NCBI GenBank assembly: GCA_937959275.1
Contig: CALGLU010000133.1
Location: forward strand, 1-37,411
Direction of reading: 5' to 3'
DNA from: an uncultured Saprospiraceae bacterium
GTDB taxonomy: Bacteria > Bacteroidota > Bacteroidia > Chitinophagales > Saprospiraceae
Length of the DNA stretch: 37,411 nt
In this document: positions 29,085 to 37,296 of the stretch, one piece after another
Layout: every line of letters starts with the position of its first letter
How positions within the stretch are numbered: the first letter of the stretch is position 1
Notes under the pieces: generated by a model
Database searches by the model: none
What the model saw: only the letters and a program-made list of their open reading frames with translations
Told to the model about the DNA's origin: nothing
Position numbers and translations under genes: made by a program

Positions 29085-30527
29085 ATGAAATCCATAAAAC
29101 ATAGCCTTTTCATCTTACTTGTCGCCATCATTATCATTAGCTGCAAACAAACTATTGAAATCGAACAAAATTCTGTTGTTGAAGCTTCAAGTTTTACTTT
29201 ACCTAATTGGGCAAAAAACGCTGTTATTTATGAAGTTAACCTTAGACAGTTTACACCAGAAGGAACCTTCCAAGGACTTATCAAACACCTAGATCGTATA
29301 GATGAAATGGGCGTAGATATACTGTGGTTGATGCCAATTTATCCAATCAGCATGGCCAAACGGAAGGCAACAAATGAACTCTTAGTGGATGATATAACTG
29401 ACCTCAACGAGCGTAAAAAGTACTTTGGTAGTCCATATGCTGTAGCTGATTATAAAGCTGTCAATCCAGACCTGGGAACACCGGAAGACTTCAAAGAGCT
29501 TGTCAATCAGGTTCATCAACGCGGCATGAAAATCATACTCGATTATGTACCCAATCATACAGGCTGGGATAACCATTGGATCACAGATCATCCCGATTGG
29601 TATACAAAGGATGACAAGGGAAACATTATAGATCCCATTGATCCAGGCACTGGCAAATCTTGGGGCTGGACGGATGTGGCTGATTTAAACTATGATGTTC
29701 AGGCTATGCGAGATGCCCAAATCGATGCGCTCCTTTTCTGGGTGAATGAGATGGATGTGGATGGCTTTAGACATGATGTAGCTCATAATGTGCCTGTTGA
29801 TTTTTGGAAAGATGCCTCTCAAGCTGTACTCAAAGCAAAACCAGATGCCTTTTTATTGGCAGAAGCTGAGCAAGCAGCCTTAAGATCCGCAGAAACATTT
29901 CACGCGGACTATGGCTGGGAATTTCATCATTTAATGAATGATATAGCAAAAGGCCACAAGAATGCTGGTCATATTGATGAATGGATGACTCGGAATCGAA
30001 CTAAAAACGACAAAGGATTCCATATCCATTTCACTTCAAATCATGATGAAAATACTTGGAATGGTACTGTGTTTGAGCGCATGGGAGAGGCTCACAAGGC
30101 CTTAGCGGTACTGGCATCTACCTTTGATGGGATGCCACTTATCTATGGCGGGCAAGAAGAGCCGATGAAACATCGTCTAGAATTCTTTATAAAGGATGAT
30201 ATCGGGTTTAACAAGTATGCTTATGCGCCGTTTTACAAATCATTATTCGAGCTAAAAGACAGAAACCAAGCTATTTGGAATGGTGAATATGGAGGGGAGT
30301 TAACGAAAATCGTGGATTCAAGTGATGTTTACGGATTTATGCGAGAAAAAAATGGTGATGTTGTTTCAGTCCTAATTAATCTGAGCGATAAGCCTGTCAC
30401 TGCTACTCTGACAAGAGATATACCAACAACAAAAGATATTTTTACTGGTCAATCTTACAACTATAAAAAAGGAGATAGTGTTGAACTGGAGGCTTGGTCT
30501 TATCAGGTAGGGAGTTTTGAAAAGTAA
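29085..30527 (+). CDS. GH13 alpha-amylase-family lipoprotein
   Basis: This is a 480-residue lipoprotein: a hydrophobic N-terminus with the lipobox IISC and lipidated C20. The (beta/alpha)8 amylase regions are complete: region I DYVPNHTG (153-160), region II GFRHDVAHN with nucleophile D231, region III LAEAEQ with acid E260, and region IV FTSNHDEN with D321. A C-terminal beta domain begins near 405. It probably cleaves alpha-glucans or maltodextrins in the periplasm or at the surface, feeding the phosphorylase genes upstream. It is 145 bases after the GH65 gene, so may have its own promoter. No SusC/SusD genes lie in the window. Confidence 0.92.
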   Translation: MKSIKHSLFILLVAIIIISCKQTIEIEQNSVVEASSFTLPNWAKNAVIYEVNLRQFTPEGTFQGLIKHLDRIDEMGVDILWLMPIYPISMAKRKATNELLVDDITDLNERKKYFGSPYAVADYKAVNPDLGTPEDFKELVNQVHQRGMKIILDYVPNHTGWDNHWITDHPDWYTKDDKGNIIDPIDPGTGKSWGWTDVADLNYDVQAMRDAQIDALLFWVNEMDVDGFRHDVAHNVPVDFWKDASQAVLKAKPDAFLLAEAEQAALRSAETFHADYGWEFHHLMNDIAKGHKNAGHIDEWMTRNRTKNDKGFHIHFTSNHDENTWNGTVFERMGEAHKALAVLASTFDGMPLIYGGQEEPMKHRLEFFIKDDIGFNKYAYAPFYKSLFELKDRNQAIWNGEYGGELTKIVDSSDVYGFMREKNGDVVSVLINLSDKPVTATLTRDIPTTKDIFTGQSYNYKKGDSVELEAWSYQVGSFEK

Positions 30528-30533
30528 AACTTG

Positions 30534-30555
30534 TATAAAAAGCAAGCGTTTTATA
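30534..30555. terminator. Possible bidirectional terminator between convergent genes
   Basis: TATAAAA (30534-30540) and TTTTATA (30549-30555) form a 7-bp AT-only stem around AGCAAGCG, lying between the ends of the GH13 gene and the oppositely oriented CotH gene and overlapping the latter's stop codon. The stem is weak, so this rests mostly on position. Confidence 0.3.
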
Positions 30556-32080
30556 GTGCACCAATAGACTTATCCATCCAGTTTGCTCTATTAGCCAACC
30601 AATTTTTCAGATTTGAAACATCTGTATCATAGTTCGCATTCCCTTGAGACCACAGATTATAATCTCTAGCTCGAGCACCTTGGACAATGAAGGCATAGTC
30701 ATCAATATAAGTCAGTAATTCTGGTAAATGACTCGCTTTAAAGTCAAACCATGTGTCTTTAAGCAAGGTTTTAATGGCTGGATCCGTCAATATTTTTGAA
30801 AAGAACTGAGTGCCTTTGGACGGCGGTGACCAAAATAAAGGTCGATCATAACGACTAAAGTGGACTAATGACCCTTCAAAAGCAAACGCCCAGTCAAAAT
30901 CCCAGACTGGGCCCATTGTATATTTACCTTCTTCTGTTTTATACATATAGGTGCTCTTTGGGTGATTGATTTCTTCGTTGCCGATGAGCATATAGACAAT
31001 CAAATAATTGACAAAAGAACTTGCATCCAAATAATCTAAATAATCTGTCGTAGCAAAATCATCTCTCTCTACTAAGTCTTCGAACGCTTGAAACTCAGTT
31101 TTGATCTCAGTCAATACCTCAGCATCAATTTCTTTAGGATATTTTACTGTTACAGGCAGGTCAAAGGCTGAAGATCGAAACTGCCAAGGCTCATCATAAT
31201 TTCTATCTACATTTAAGAGTACTCCATCCTTTCCAATATCGACTCGATTCGTTTTAACTTCTACTTGTTCTGTTAACATAAAAGCACCCAGATAACGCCC
31301 ATTCAAGCTAACTTCTACCGGGATGATATGATTGGTAAAAGGCATCTCGAGCAACTGAGCTATCTTCATCCCTACAGCATTCATCATATGTGTACCATCT
31401 AAAAAATTAGCCAACAAAATCCAATCCTTCTCTGCAGCTAGCCCCAATAGCTCAGCATCATCATTAAGCTTAAATTTATAGGGCTTTTTTGGTAGACTCC
31501 ATGTTGAATTTCCTCTGCCTCGTATCTGAGCTTGCCCTTCAAAATCGCTAAACTTAGTTTGCCCATCAATCCGTATATCAGTCGCTACATATTCTGTTTT
31601 AGATGTGACATCGACATTGCCTTCAGTCGTAAATTCAATATGAGCTAAGGCATTATCCCAAGCTATTTTAATCTGATATGTTTTGCTCGTGCCTCTATCT
31701 GATGTCAAGGTATACACAATTGTCTTTCTATAATCAACTGAACTGCTGCCGCTAACTTGATCTATCCCATTGATTTTCACTGACTTAGCATTGGTTGTAA
31801 AGCTTGGAATCGCTGTATAGTTGTAGTGTTTTAATTGACCGTTAAGACTGTTAGCTTGTATGTCAAAGACCACATCTTTAGCAAATTGAGGATTGTTTTT
31901 TTGCTCAAAATGGAAACTTTCAAAAATCAAGGAGTCATCTTCTGATTCGATTGGAGGTATTGATTCTGTTTTAGAACACGATTGGATGCTAAGCCCAATG
32001 AGCATGCAAGACACGATAAACATGCTTATTCGAAGAAAGCGTCCAGCTATATAAATGAGTTTAGTTAATAATACCTCCAT
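30551..32080 (-). CDS. CotH-family kinase-like lipoprotein
   Basis: This 509-residue lipoprotein has lipobox SIQSC with C35. An N-terminal beta domain (~45-150) resembles the DUF5018-type/Ig-like modules seen before CotH domains. The CotH region follows: IRGRGNSTWSLPKKPYKFKL (187-206), DWILLANFLDG, YLGAFMLTEQV and MGPVWDFDWAFAF, the last holding the metal-binding Asp residues of the atypical kinase fold. Bacillus CotH phosphorylates spore-coat proteins; Bacteroidota do not form spores, and the target here is unknown. It follows the M20 peptidase gene by 14 bases on the same strand. M20 is an alternative start that would still keep the lipobox. Confidence 0.87.
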   Translation of the reverse strand: MEVLLTKLIYIAGRFLRISMFIVSCMLIGLSIQSCSKTESIPPIESEDDSLIFESFHFEQKNNPQFAKDVVFDIQANSLNGQLKHYNYTAIPSFTTNAKSVKINGIDQVSGSSSVDYRKTIVYTLTSDRGTSKTYQIKIAWDNALAHIEFTTEGNVDVTSKTEYVATDIRIDGQTKFSDFEGQAQIRGRGNSTWSLPKKPYKFKLNDDAELLGLAAEKDWILLANFLDGTHMMNAVGMKIAQLLEMPFTNHIIPVEVSLNGRYLGAFMLTEQVEVKTNRVDIGKDGVLLNVDRNYDEPWQFRSSAFDLPVTVKYPKEIDAEVLTEIKTEFQAFEDLVERDDFATTDYLDYLDASSFVNYLIVYMLIGNEEINHPKSTYMYKTEEGKYTMGPVWDFDWAFAFEGSLVHFSRYDRPLFWSPPSKGTQFFSKILTDPAIKTLLKDTWFDFKASHLPELLTYIDDYAFIVQGARARDYNLWSQGNANYDTDVSNLKNWLANRANWMDKSIGAL

Positions 32081-32094
32081 TAATGAGATCTATA

Positions 32095-33990
32095 TTAAGG
32101 CTTTGATTGCCATAAGATATTCAGAATTTTCCATGCACCATCTTTTTTAACCAATTGCATGTGATCCACACCCCAAACCGCTGTCACCTTTGCTGTTGCA
32201 GTCTGGCTTTCTATATCGAGCACCTCGATGCCATACGGCGAATCATCAGTGACTTGGTCACCGCTCTTATTCCACTTCGCAGTGAGACTGACCAGTTGAT
32301 CGTATGTCATTGTACCAGGTCCTTGCCAGCTTTTTTCTTCCTCATTATACCACATGCCGAGCTTTGTCAATTTTGGATCGACACTTCTGATGATCTTAGC
32401 TGTATCCACTTCATACAACCCATCTAGATAATCTTTGGCAGCAGCATAGACAAGGTCATTATCAGATGAAAGGGATGCCGAAATGGGTTCGGTTAGTATC
32501 GCTATCATCGTTTGGATGCCTTCTATATAATTCCCCACACGCAAATTTTCATTTGGACTGTGTTGGTTGTTATCCTTATTGACAGTTGGTACAGTCACAG
32601 CTGGCACACCTAATGTATTGACAAATGGCGAGATCGGAATACTACCTCCAGATGTTCGGATTCGAATTGGTTCTTCTCCAAAAGCATGAGTCATGGCTGA
32701 GGTTAACCAGACACCAATTGGAGCATCATATTCGGTTCGAAATGCTTTATAACTTTTTCTGGATTCCATCATCACAATTCGTTCGTGCTGAGCTCGCTCT
32801 TGAGATGTTGGTTTTTTATCTGTAATATAGTACCCTTGGTTTTTGATATGCTCTTTAACAAGTTGGATCAATCGATCACCATCAGACTCTAAGACCAATC
32901 TGATATCAATCTCTGCTTTTGCCGTAGAAGGCACAATTGTCCGTGCTTCATAACCAACCCAGCCAGACGACATGCCGCGCACATTGAGTGAAGGATATTG
33001 CAAAGCTTCCTGATAGTTGGGTCCGACACCTTGCTCGGCTTTTGCGATGCCGAGATGAGCATTTAATTGGTTTTCATCATCAGGTATTTTGGCTAATATG
33101 GATTTTGTTTTTGCATCTAGTTGTATGCCGTCATAATAACCCGGGATGAGCACTCGACCATCTTTATCTTTCATTGACGCGATCAATTGGGCTAAGCGGA
33201 CAGCGGGATTGGGTGCATAATTACCATAGTGTCCGCTGTGCTGTGGAAATAAAGGACCAAAAACCGTTAATGTAATCGTCCCTATTCCTCGAGCGCCAAA
33301 TGTAAGCGTCGGTTTGTTCGTACTGTGTCGCGGCCCATCAAAAATAACTAACATATCAGCCTTTAATTTTTGTTTGTAATCGACTACAGCCTGGGGTATG
33401 CGTGGTGATCCTATCTCTTCTTCAAAATCAATAATCACTTTAACATTATAGGCTACATCGATACTCTGGCTAGCTAATACATCAAGAGCAGTTAGGTACA
33501 TTGCTATTGGTCCTTTGGCATCTGATACGGCTCTACCAAAAAAGCGCCAATCATAGTCTATCTTATCAGTTTGTAATCGACTCCAGTCAATGGCATCAAA
33601 TCCCCCACCCTCAGCCTGCGCTTTTAACGTGATATCATAAGGGTTATCTTGGAACCAAAACCGTTTGTCAACGGGTTGGCCGTCTGCATGCATGTAAAAC
33701 AGAACTGTTGGTGCGCTTGAGTCACTTGATCCTTTTTCTATTAATAAAAGGGGAACTGTAGACGTCGATAAACGTTCTGTCGAAAAGCCTCTTGACACGA
33801 ATGCCTTCTCTAACCATTGGACATTGACTTCAATATCATCTGGAAAGTGGGCATCGTTTGGCATTGAGATCAACTCCTTAAATAAAGCAAACGAGTTTTG
33901 GAGTTGCTCATCAGATAGTTGGTCTGAGTCCGACTGAGAGAAGCCAACTATAGCTTGGCTTAGAATCAGTAATAAGAATAGCTTTTTCAT
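32095..33990 (-). CDS. Secreted M20 metallopeptidase fused to a C-terminal lumazine-binding-like domain
   Basis: The protein has 631 residues with a signal peptide (1-19, ending VGFSQ). The M20 di-zinc site is visible: H101 in YMHADGQP, D157 in GRAVSDAKGP, the E191/E192 pair in FEEEIGSP, D218 in FDGPRHS, and a C-terminal His in NKDNNQHSPNENL. Family members hydrolyse dipeptides or N-acyl amino acids. After the peptidase (~to 505) comes a ~120-residue NTF2/Lumazine_bd_2-like domain (LVYAAAKDYLDGLYEVDTAK to GAWKILNILWQ), which is unusual for M20 enzymes. It is the first gene of a two-gene run with cotH and is divergent from rlmH. Confidence 0.9.
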   Translation of the reverse strand: MKKLFLLLILSQAIVGFSQSDSDQLSDEQLQNSFALFKELISMPNDAHFPDDIEVNVQWLEKAFVSRGFSTERLSTSTVPLLLIEKGSSDSSAPTVLFYMHADGQPVDKRFWFQDNPYDITLKAQAEGGGFDAIDWSRLQTDKIDYDWRFFGRAVSDAKGPIAMYLTALDVLASQSIDVAYNVKVIIDFEEEIGSPRIPQAVVDYKQKLKADMLVIFDGPRHSTNKPTLTFGARGIGTITLTVFGPLFPQHSGHYGNYAPNPAVRLAQLIASMKDKDGRVLIPGYYDGIQLDAKTKSILAKIPDDENQLNAHLGIAKAEQGVGPNYQEALQYPSLNVRGMSSGWVGYEARTIVPSTAKAEIDIRLVLESDGDRLIQLVKEHIKNQGYYITDKKPTSQERAQHERIVMMESRKSYKAFRTEYDAPIGVWLTSAMTHAFGEEPIRIRTSGGSIPISPFVNTLGVPAVTVPTVNKDNNQHSPNENLRVGNYIEGIQTMIAILTEPISASLSSDNDLVYAAAKDYLDGLYEVDTAKIIRSVDPKLTKLGMWYNEEEKSWQGPGTMTYDQLVSLTAKWNKSGDQVTDDSPYGIEVLDIESQTATAKVTAVWGVDHMQLVKKDGAWKILNILWQSKP

Positions 33991-34048
33991 AAGTATTTTG
34001 ATTTAACTGTCTAAATATAATAAACAAAATATGTAGTATACTTGAGTT

Positions 34049-34522
34049 ATGAAAATAGAAATGTGGTGCATTAATAAAACATCGCAAAAATTTATACGTG
34101 ATGGCATTGACCTTTATGTCAAACGCCTAGGACATTACATAAGCTTTGATCTGACAGTCATCCCTGCTCCTAAATCAGCCAGTAAGCTTCCCTTAGCCAA
34201 GTTAAAACTAGCAGAAGCCGAATTGGTGTTGCATAAGCTAAAGGACACAGATCATCTCATTTTACTAGATGAAAAGGGAAAAGAATACAGCTCAATCGAA
34301 TTTTCAAAGCAGCTACAGAAATTGCAGATGTCATCCAATAAGAGAGTTGTCTTCCTGATTGGTGGTGGCTATGGTTTTGCCGAATCTCTCAAGGCCAGAT
34401 CTAACTCTCTCATGTCTCTGTCTAAGATGACCTTCCCGCATGAGCTCGTCAGAGTCATATTCCTAGAGCAATTGTATAGGGCTTGTACGATCAACAAAGG
34501 AGAAAAATACCATCATAGTTAG
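34049..34522 (+). CDS. rlmH: 23S rRNA (pseudouridine1915-N3)-methyltransferase RlmH
   Basis: This SPOUT-type SAM-dependent enzyme methylates pseudouridine 1915 in helix 69 of 23S rRNA. The 157 residues show the full family pattern: LLDEKGKEYSSIEFS (73-87), FLIGGGYGF (102-110) and the C-terminal knot sequence LSKMTFPHELVRVIFLEQLY followed by INKGEKYHH. Length and start are standard. It is a housekeeping gene divergent from the M20 peptidase gene. Confidence 0.96.
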   Translation: MKIEMWCINKTSQKFIRDGIDLYVKRLGHYISFDLTVIPAPKSASKLPLAKLKLAEAELVLHKLKDTDHLILLDEKGKEYSSIEFSKQLQKLQMSSNKRVVFLIGGGYGFAESLKARSNSLMSLSKMTFPHELVRVIFLEQLYRACTINKGEKYHHS

Positions 34523-34577
34523 GATCATACACCAAAACGCACTATTTTTTCATCACAGAAAGTGACTAATAGTCAAT

Positions 34578-35069
34578 ATGAAATCAATAATTAGTAAGGA
34601 AATCCTCTATCTGGTAGCTGGCTCATTCATGCTGGTTTATATCGTAAATAGTTTTTTGAAAAAGCAACCTGACGTAGAGCCTCGTAAATCCTACTTACAA
34701 GAGCAGATGGACTCCATCCAACAGGCAAGAGAACAATTAAAAATAACCAAGTTAGAATTTTGGTATGATGAGATGTTAATGACTGCCTATACACAAAAGG
34801 ATTCATCGAACTTAATCATGGCCAAAGAAGCCTTTTTCTTGGCCAAATCGATCTTTCCTGAACGTATAGAACCCCGTATCAATCTGGTCAGATCTTTTTC
34901 TGATTTATGCTACGATAAAGGTTTTTTCTGCTATGAAGCTAGAAAGGAGATCCACTATGCCTATCGGTATGTGGACTCTGTTGATGTGGCAATTGTCGCC
35001 GAACTCGACTCGTTGTATGCATTGGTAAAAGACATCGATTATGAGGAGAATATCGAGTTTATTCAATAA
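34578..35069 (+). CDS. Membrane-anchored hypothetical protein
   Basis: I do not recognise this protein. It has 163 residues: a short basic start, one hydrophobic segment (about 9-27, LYLVAGSFMLVYIVNSFL), then a soluble, mostly helical domain. KSYLQEQMDSIQQAREQLK (38-56) may form a coiled coil, and the helical pairs around MAKEAFFLAKSIFPERIEPR suggest a TPR-like hairpin. Two cysteines (LCYDKGFFCYEA) are close together. It begins 55 bases after rlmH on the same strand and could be co-transcribed. Confidence 0.7.
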   Translation: MKSIISKEILYLVAGSFMLVYIVNSFLKKQPDVEPRKSYLQEQMDSIQQAREQLKITKLEFWYDEMLMTAYTQKDSSNLIMAKEAFFLAKSIFPERIEPRINLVRSFSDLCYDKGFFCYEARKEIHYAYRYVDSVDVAIVAELDSLYALVKDIDYEENIEFIQ

Positions 35070-35149
35070 TAGAAACCAGTGGTTTGTCAACATAGAAACA
35101 AGCATCTCTTAAATTCGAAATAACTTTCTACGCATGTCTTGAATAGTTG

Positions 35150-37045
35150 CTATCTCTTTTCAAGTGTGAAATTAAACGTTGTTCCTTCTCCTAGTTTCGA
35201 AGACAGCCATACTTGTCCATTATGAATTTCTACTAGGTTTTTAACCAAGGTCAGACCAATTCCTGTCCCTTTGTATTCGCTTCTTGGATGCAAACTTTTA
35301 AAGAGCATAAATATTTGGGCATGAAATTCCTTTTTTATGCCAATGCCGTTATCACTGATTGTGAATAACCAATCAGCTGTCTGTTCTTTACAGCTTATTT
35401 TGATAACTGGTCGATCTTCTTTAGTTCTAAATTTAATGGCATTGGATAATAAATTAGTTACGATTTGTTTCAACTTAATTTTATCAGCAACAATGATGGT
35501 TTCAAATCCATGTAGTTCAATCTTAATATTACTGTCGGTAATATCTGTTTGAAAATCTGGAATGATAGAATCCCATAATTCTTGTACTTTAAATTTACTT
35601 AGCTCAAGATCGTCTGCTTCTACTCTAGAAAAAGATAAAATGTCATTAACCAGATCCTTCATGTTTTTGGCAGAATCGATAATGTATTCCATGTACTCTT
35701 TCTCCCTATCTGAAATAGATGCGGACAGGTTTCTTTCCAATAATTGGGTAAAACTAATAATTGACCTTAACGGAGTTTGTAAATCATGAGAAGCGAAGTA
35801 TGCAAACTTTTCCAGTTGTAGATTAGACTTGATGTATTTTTCTAATTCTGTATTTTTTGATTGTAATTCTTGCTGCGCTTTAAAAAGAGAAGTGATGTCT
35901 TTTAGAAAAAGAATGATCTTTGGAGATTCAACTTCATTATTATCCAGTACACATGTCACCTTTACTCTTACAAATCCATTTTTATCAGATGACAACCACA
36001 CTTCATCATTCAATTTACCATTTTGCAAAACATATTGTAGAGAATCTTTGTAATAGTCAATAGGGCTTCTCTTTTCATGTTTACTAAGAACCAAAAATTC
36101 ATTAGGATCTAATCTTGCTAGTTCTTCTAAGGTCTCTACGCCTAATAAGTCAAGAGCATTTTTATTGGCTAGTATAGATGTAATTGATTTTAAGTCAATG
36201 TAAATAATTGCCTCATGTGAATTATTGAAAATATGTCTGTAAGATTTTTCTACTTTTATTTTTTCTTCTATTCGATTAAATTGTTCTGTAACATCGTTGA
36301 AGATTATGAACGATTCATTTGATTTCCGATGTGTAGGTACGACATTTCCTGTAATGCGCATTTGTATACCATCTCCTGTTTTGAATACTCCAGATATGTT
36401 GAAGGATTTACCTTCCTTAATGTTGATGTCATGTTTTTTAGCTAATTCGTGCAAATCAGAAGACGGAAAATAATCAGAATATTTTGGGATAAAATCAAAT
36501 CTAGATAATCCAATGATGTCTTCTTTTGTATCGTACTCCAAAATATCAATAGCCAATTGATTACAGTCTACTATTTTTTCAATTTCATAGTCATAGACAA
36601 CGATCCCTCTTACAATATTTTGATAGAGAGATGTAAACATTGAATTTGATTCTACAAGTTTGTGTGTCTTGGTTACTCTATCCGTCGAATTCCTTGAGGC
36701 TCCGACGATATAAACTTGTCCATCGTCACCTTTATAAGAATGTAAGTGAAGCGAAAGGTAGCCCTTCTTCTCTGTATTGGTTTTATATTCTATATTATCA
36801 CTAAAGCTTGTACCGATAGCGTTTGACAGATTGTAAATGTTTTGTTTTAATCTTTCTTGTTCATGATCTTGGATAAAACTGATTAGAGAGGTGTTTGCAA
36901 CTTCATCTGGAGTAAGATTGAGTATGGCCGAAAAAGCCTCATTGCAAAACAAAATCGTCTCACCTAATGTAATAAAGAGACCGGCCTTATTCTTAAGGAC
37001 AATATCCGCGAAGGGAACACTGATCTGTGGTTTGACTACGGGCAT
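35150..37045 (-). CDS. PAS-domain sensor histidine kinase, orphan
   Basis: The 631-residue protein has no membrane span, so it is probably cytoplasmic. Three PAS-like domains cover about 15-125, 130-255 and 265-388; a short coiled coil leads to the HisKA domain with phospho-acceptor H420 in FASHDLQTPLR. The HATPase domain has the N-box NLLSNAIKF, the G1 box ISDNGIGI and the G2 box GTGIGLTLVKN, followed by GEGTTFNF. It would autophosphorylate in response to a ligand, light or redox signal sensed by the PAS domains. There is no response regulator gene next to it. The start is the ATG at 37045. Confidence 0.93.
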   Translation of the reverse strand: MPVVKPQISVPFADIVLKNKAGLFITLGETILFCNEAFSAILNLTPDEVANTSLISFIQDHEQERLKQNIYNLSNAIGTSFSDNIEYKTNTEKKGYLSLHLHSYKGDDGQVYIVGASRNSTDRVTKTHKLVESNSMFTSLYQNIVRGIVVYDYEIEKIVDCNQLAIDILEYDTKEDIIGLSRFDFIPKYSDYFPSSDLHELAKKHDINIKEGKSFNISGVFKTGDGIQMRITGNVVPTHRKSNESFIIFNDVTEQFNRIEEKIKVEKSYRHIFNNSHEAIIYIDLKSITSILANKNALDLLGVETLEELARLDPNEFLVLSKHEKRSPIDYYKDSLQYVLQNGKLNDEVWLSSDKNGFVRVKVTCVLDNNEVESPKIILFLKDITSLFKAQQELQSKNTELEKYIKSNLQLEKFAYFASHDLQTPLRSIISFTQLLERNLSASISDREKEYMEYIIDSAKNMKDLVNDILSFSRVEADDLELSKFKVQELWDSIIPDFQTDITDSNIKIELHGFETIIVADKIKLKQIVTNLLSNAIKFRTKEDRPVIKISCKEQTADWLFTISDNGIGIKKEFHAQIFMLFKSLHPRSEYKGTGIGLTLVKNLVEIHNGQVWLSSKLGEGTTFNFTLEKR

Positions 37046-37212
37046 GTTAATACGGGAATGGATAGCAAAAGTACAACAAATTTCAATTCAAAACCACAAG
37101 GCTTAACTTATGTTAATTTGATGAAAGTTAAGGTATTCATTAATCGCTCTACGGTTGATTAGGATCAAAATAAAATGTAAAATGAAATTTGATTCCCTAC
37201 TTGAATACATGA

Positions 37213-37263
37213 ATCGAGTAGGAGAAACGAGCAATAATAAAATTGGTCGTTTCGTCCTCTCAC
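37213..37263 (-). ncRNA. Group II intron domain VI with branch-point adenosine
   Basis: On the minus strand GAG, AGGA and GAAACGA pair with TCGTTTC, TCCT and CTC, leaving one unpaired A between TCCT and CTC and an AT-rich loop. The unpaired A is the predicted branch point. The 3' splice site is predicted after CGAT, i.e. at 37213. Confidence 0.75.
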
Positions 37264-37296
37264 ACCACCCAGCGTACGCCTTACGTACTGGGCGGT
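37264..37296 (-). ncRNA. Group II intron domain V
   Basis: On the minus strand this 33-34-base segment forms a lower stem CCGCCCAG/CTGGGTGG, a two-base CG bulge on the 3' side, an upper stem TACG/CGTA and a short loop TAAGG. A CGC triad is present in the 5' strand. These are the defining features of domain V, the catalytic core; CGC replaces AGC in some bacterial introns. Confidence 0.78.

Noticed and set aside
37046-37212. Possible small gene or RNA between the histidine kinase and the intron end
   Set aside because: AT-rich, no open frame with a plausible start and no stable structure; it is best read as the kinase's upstream region and the intron's 3' exon.
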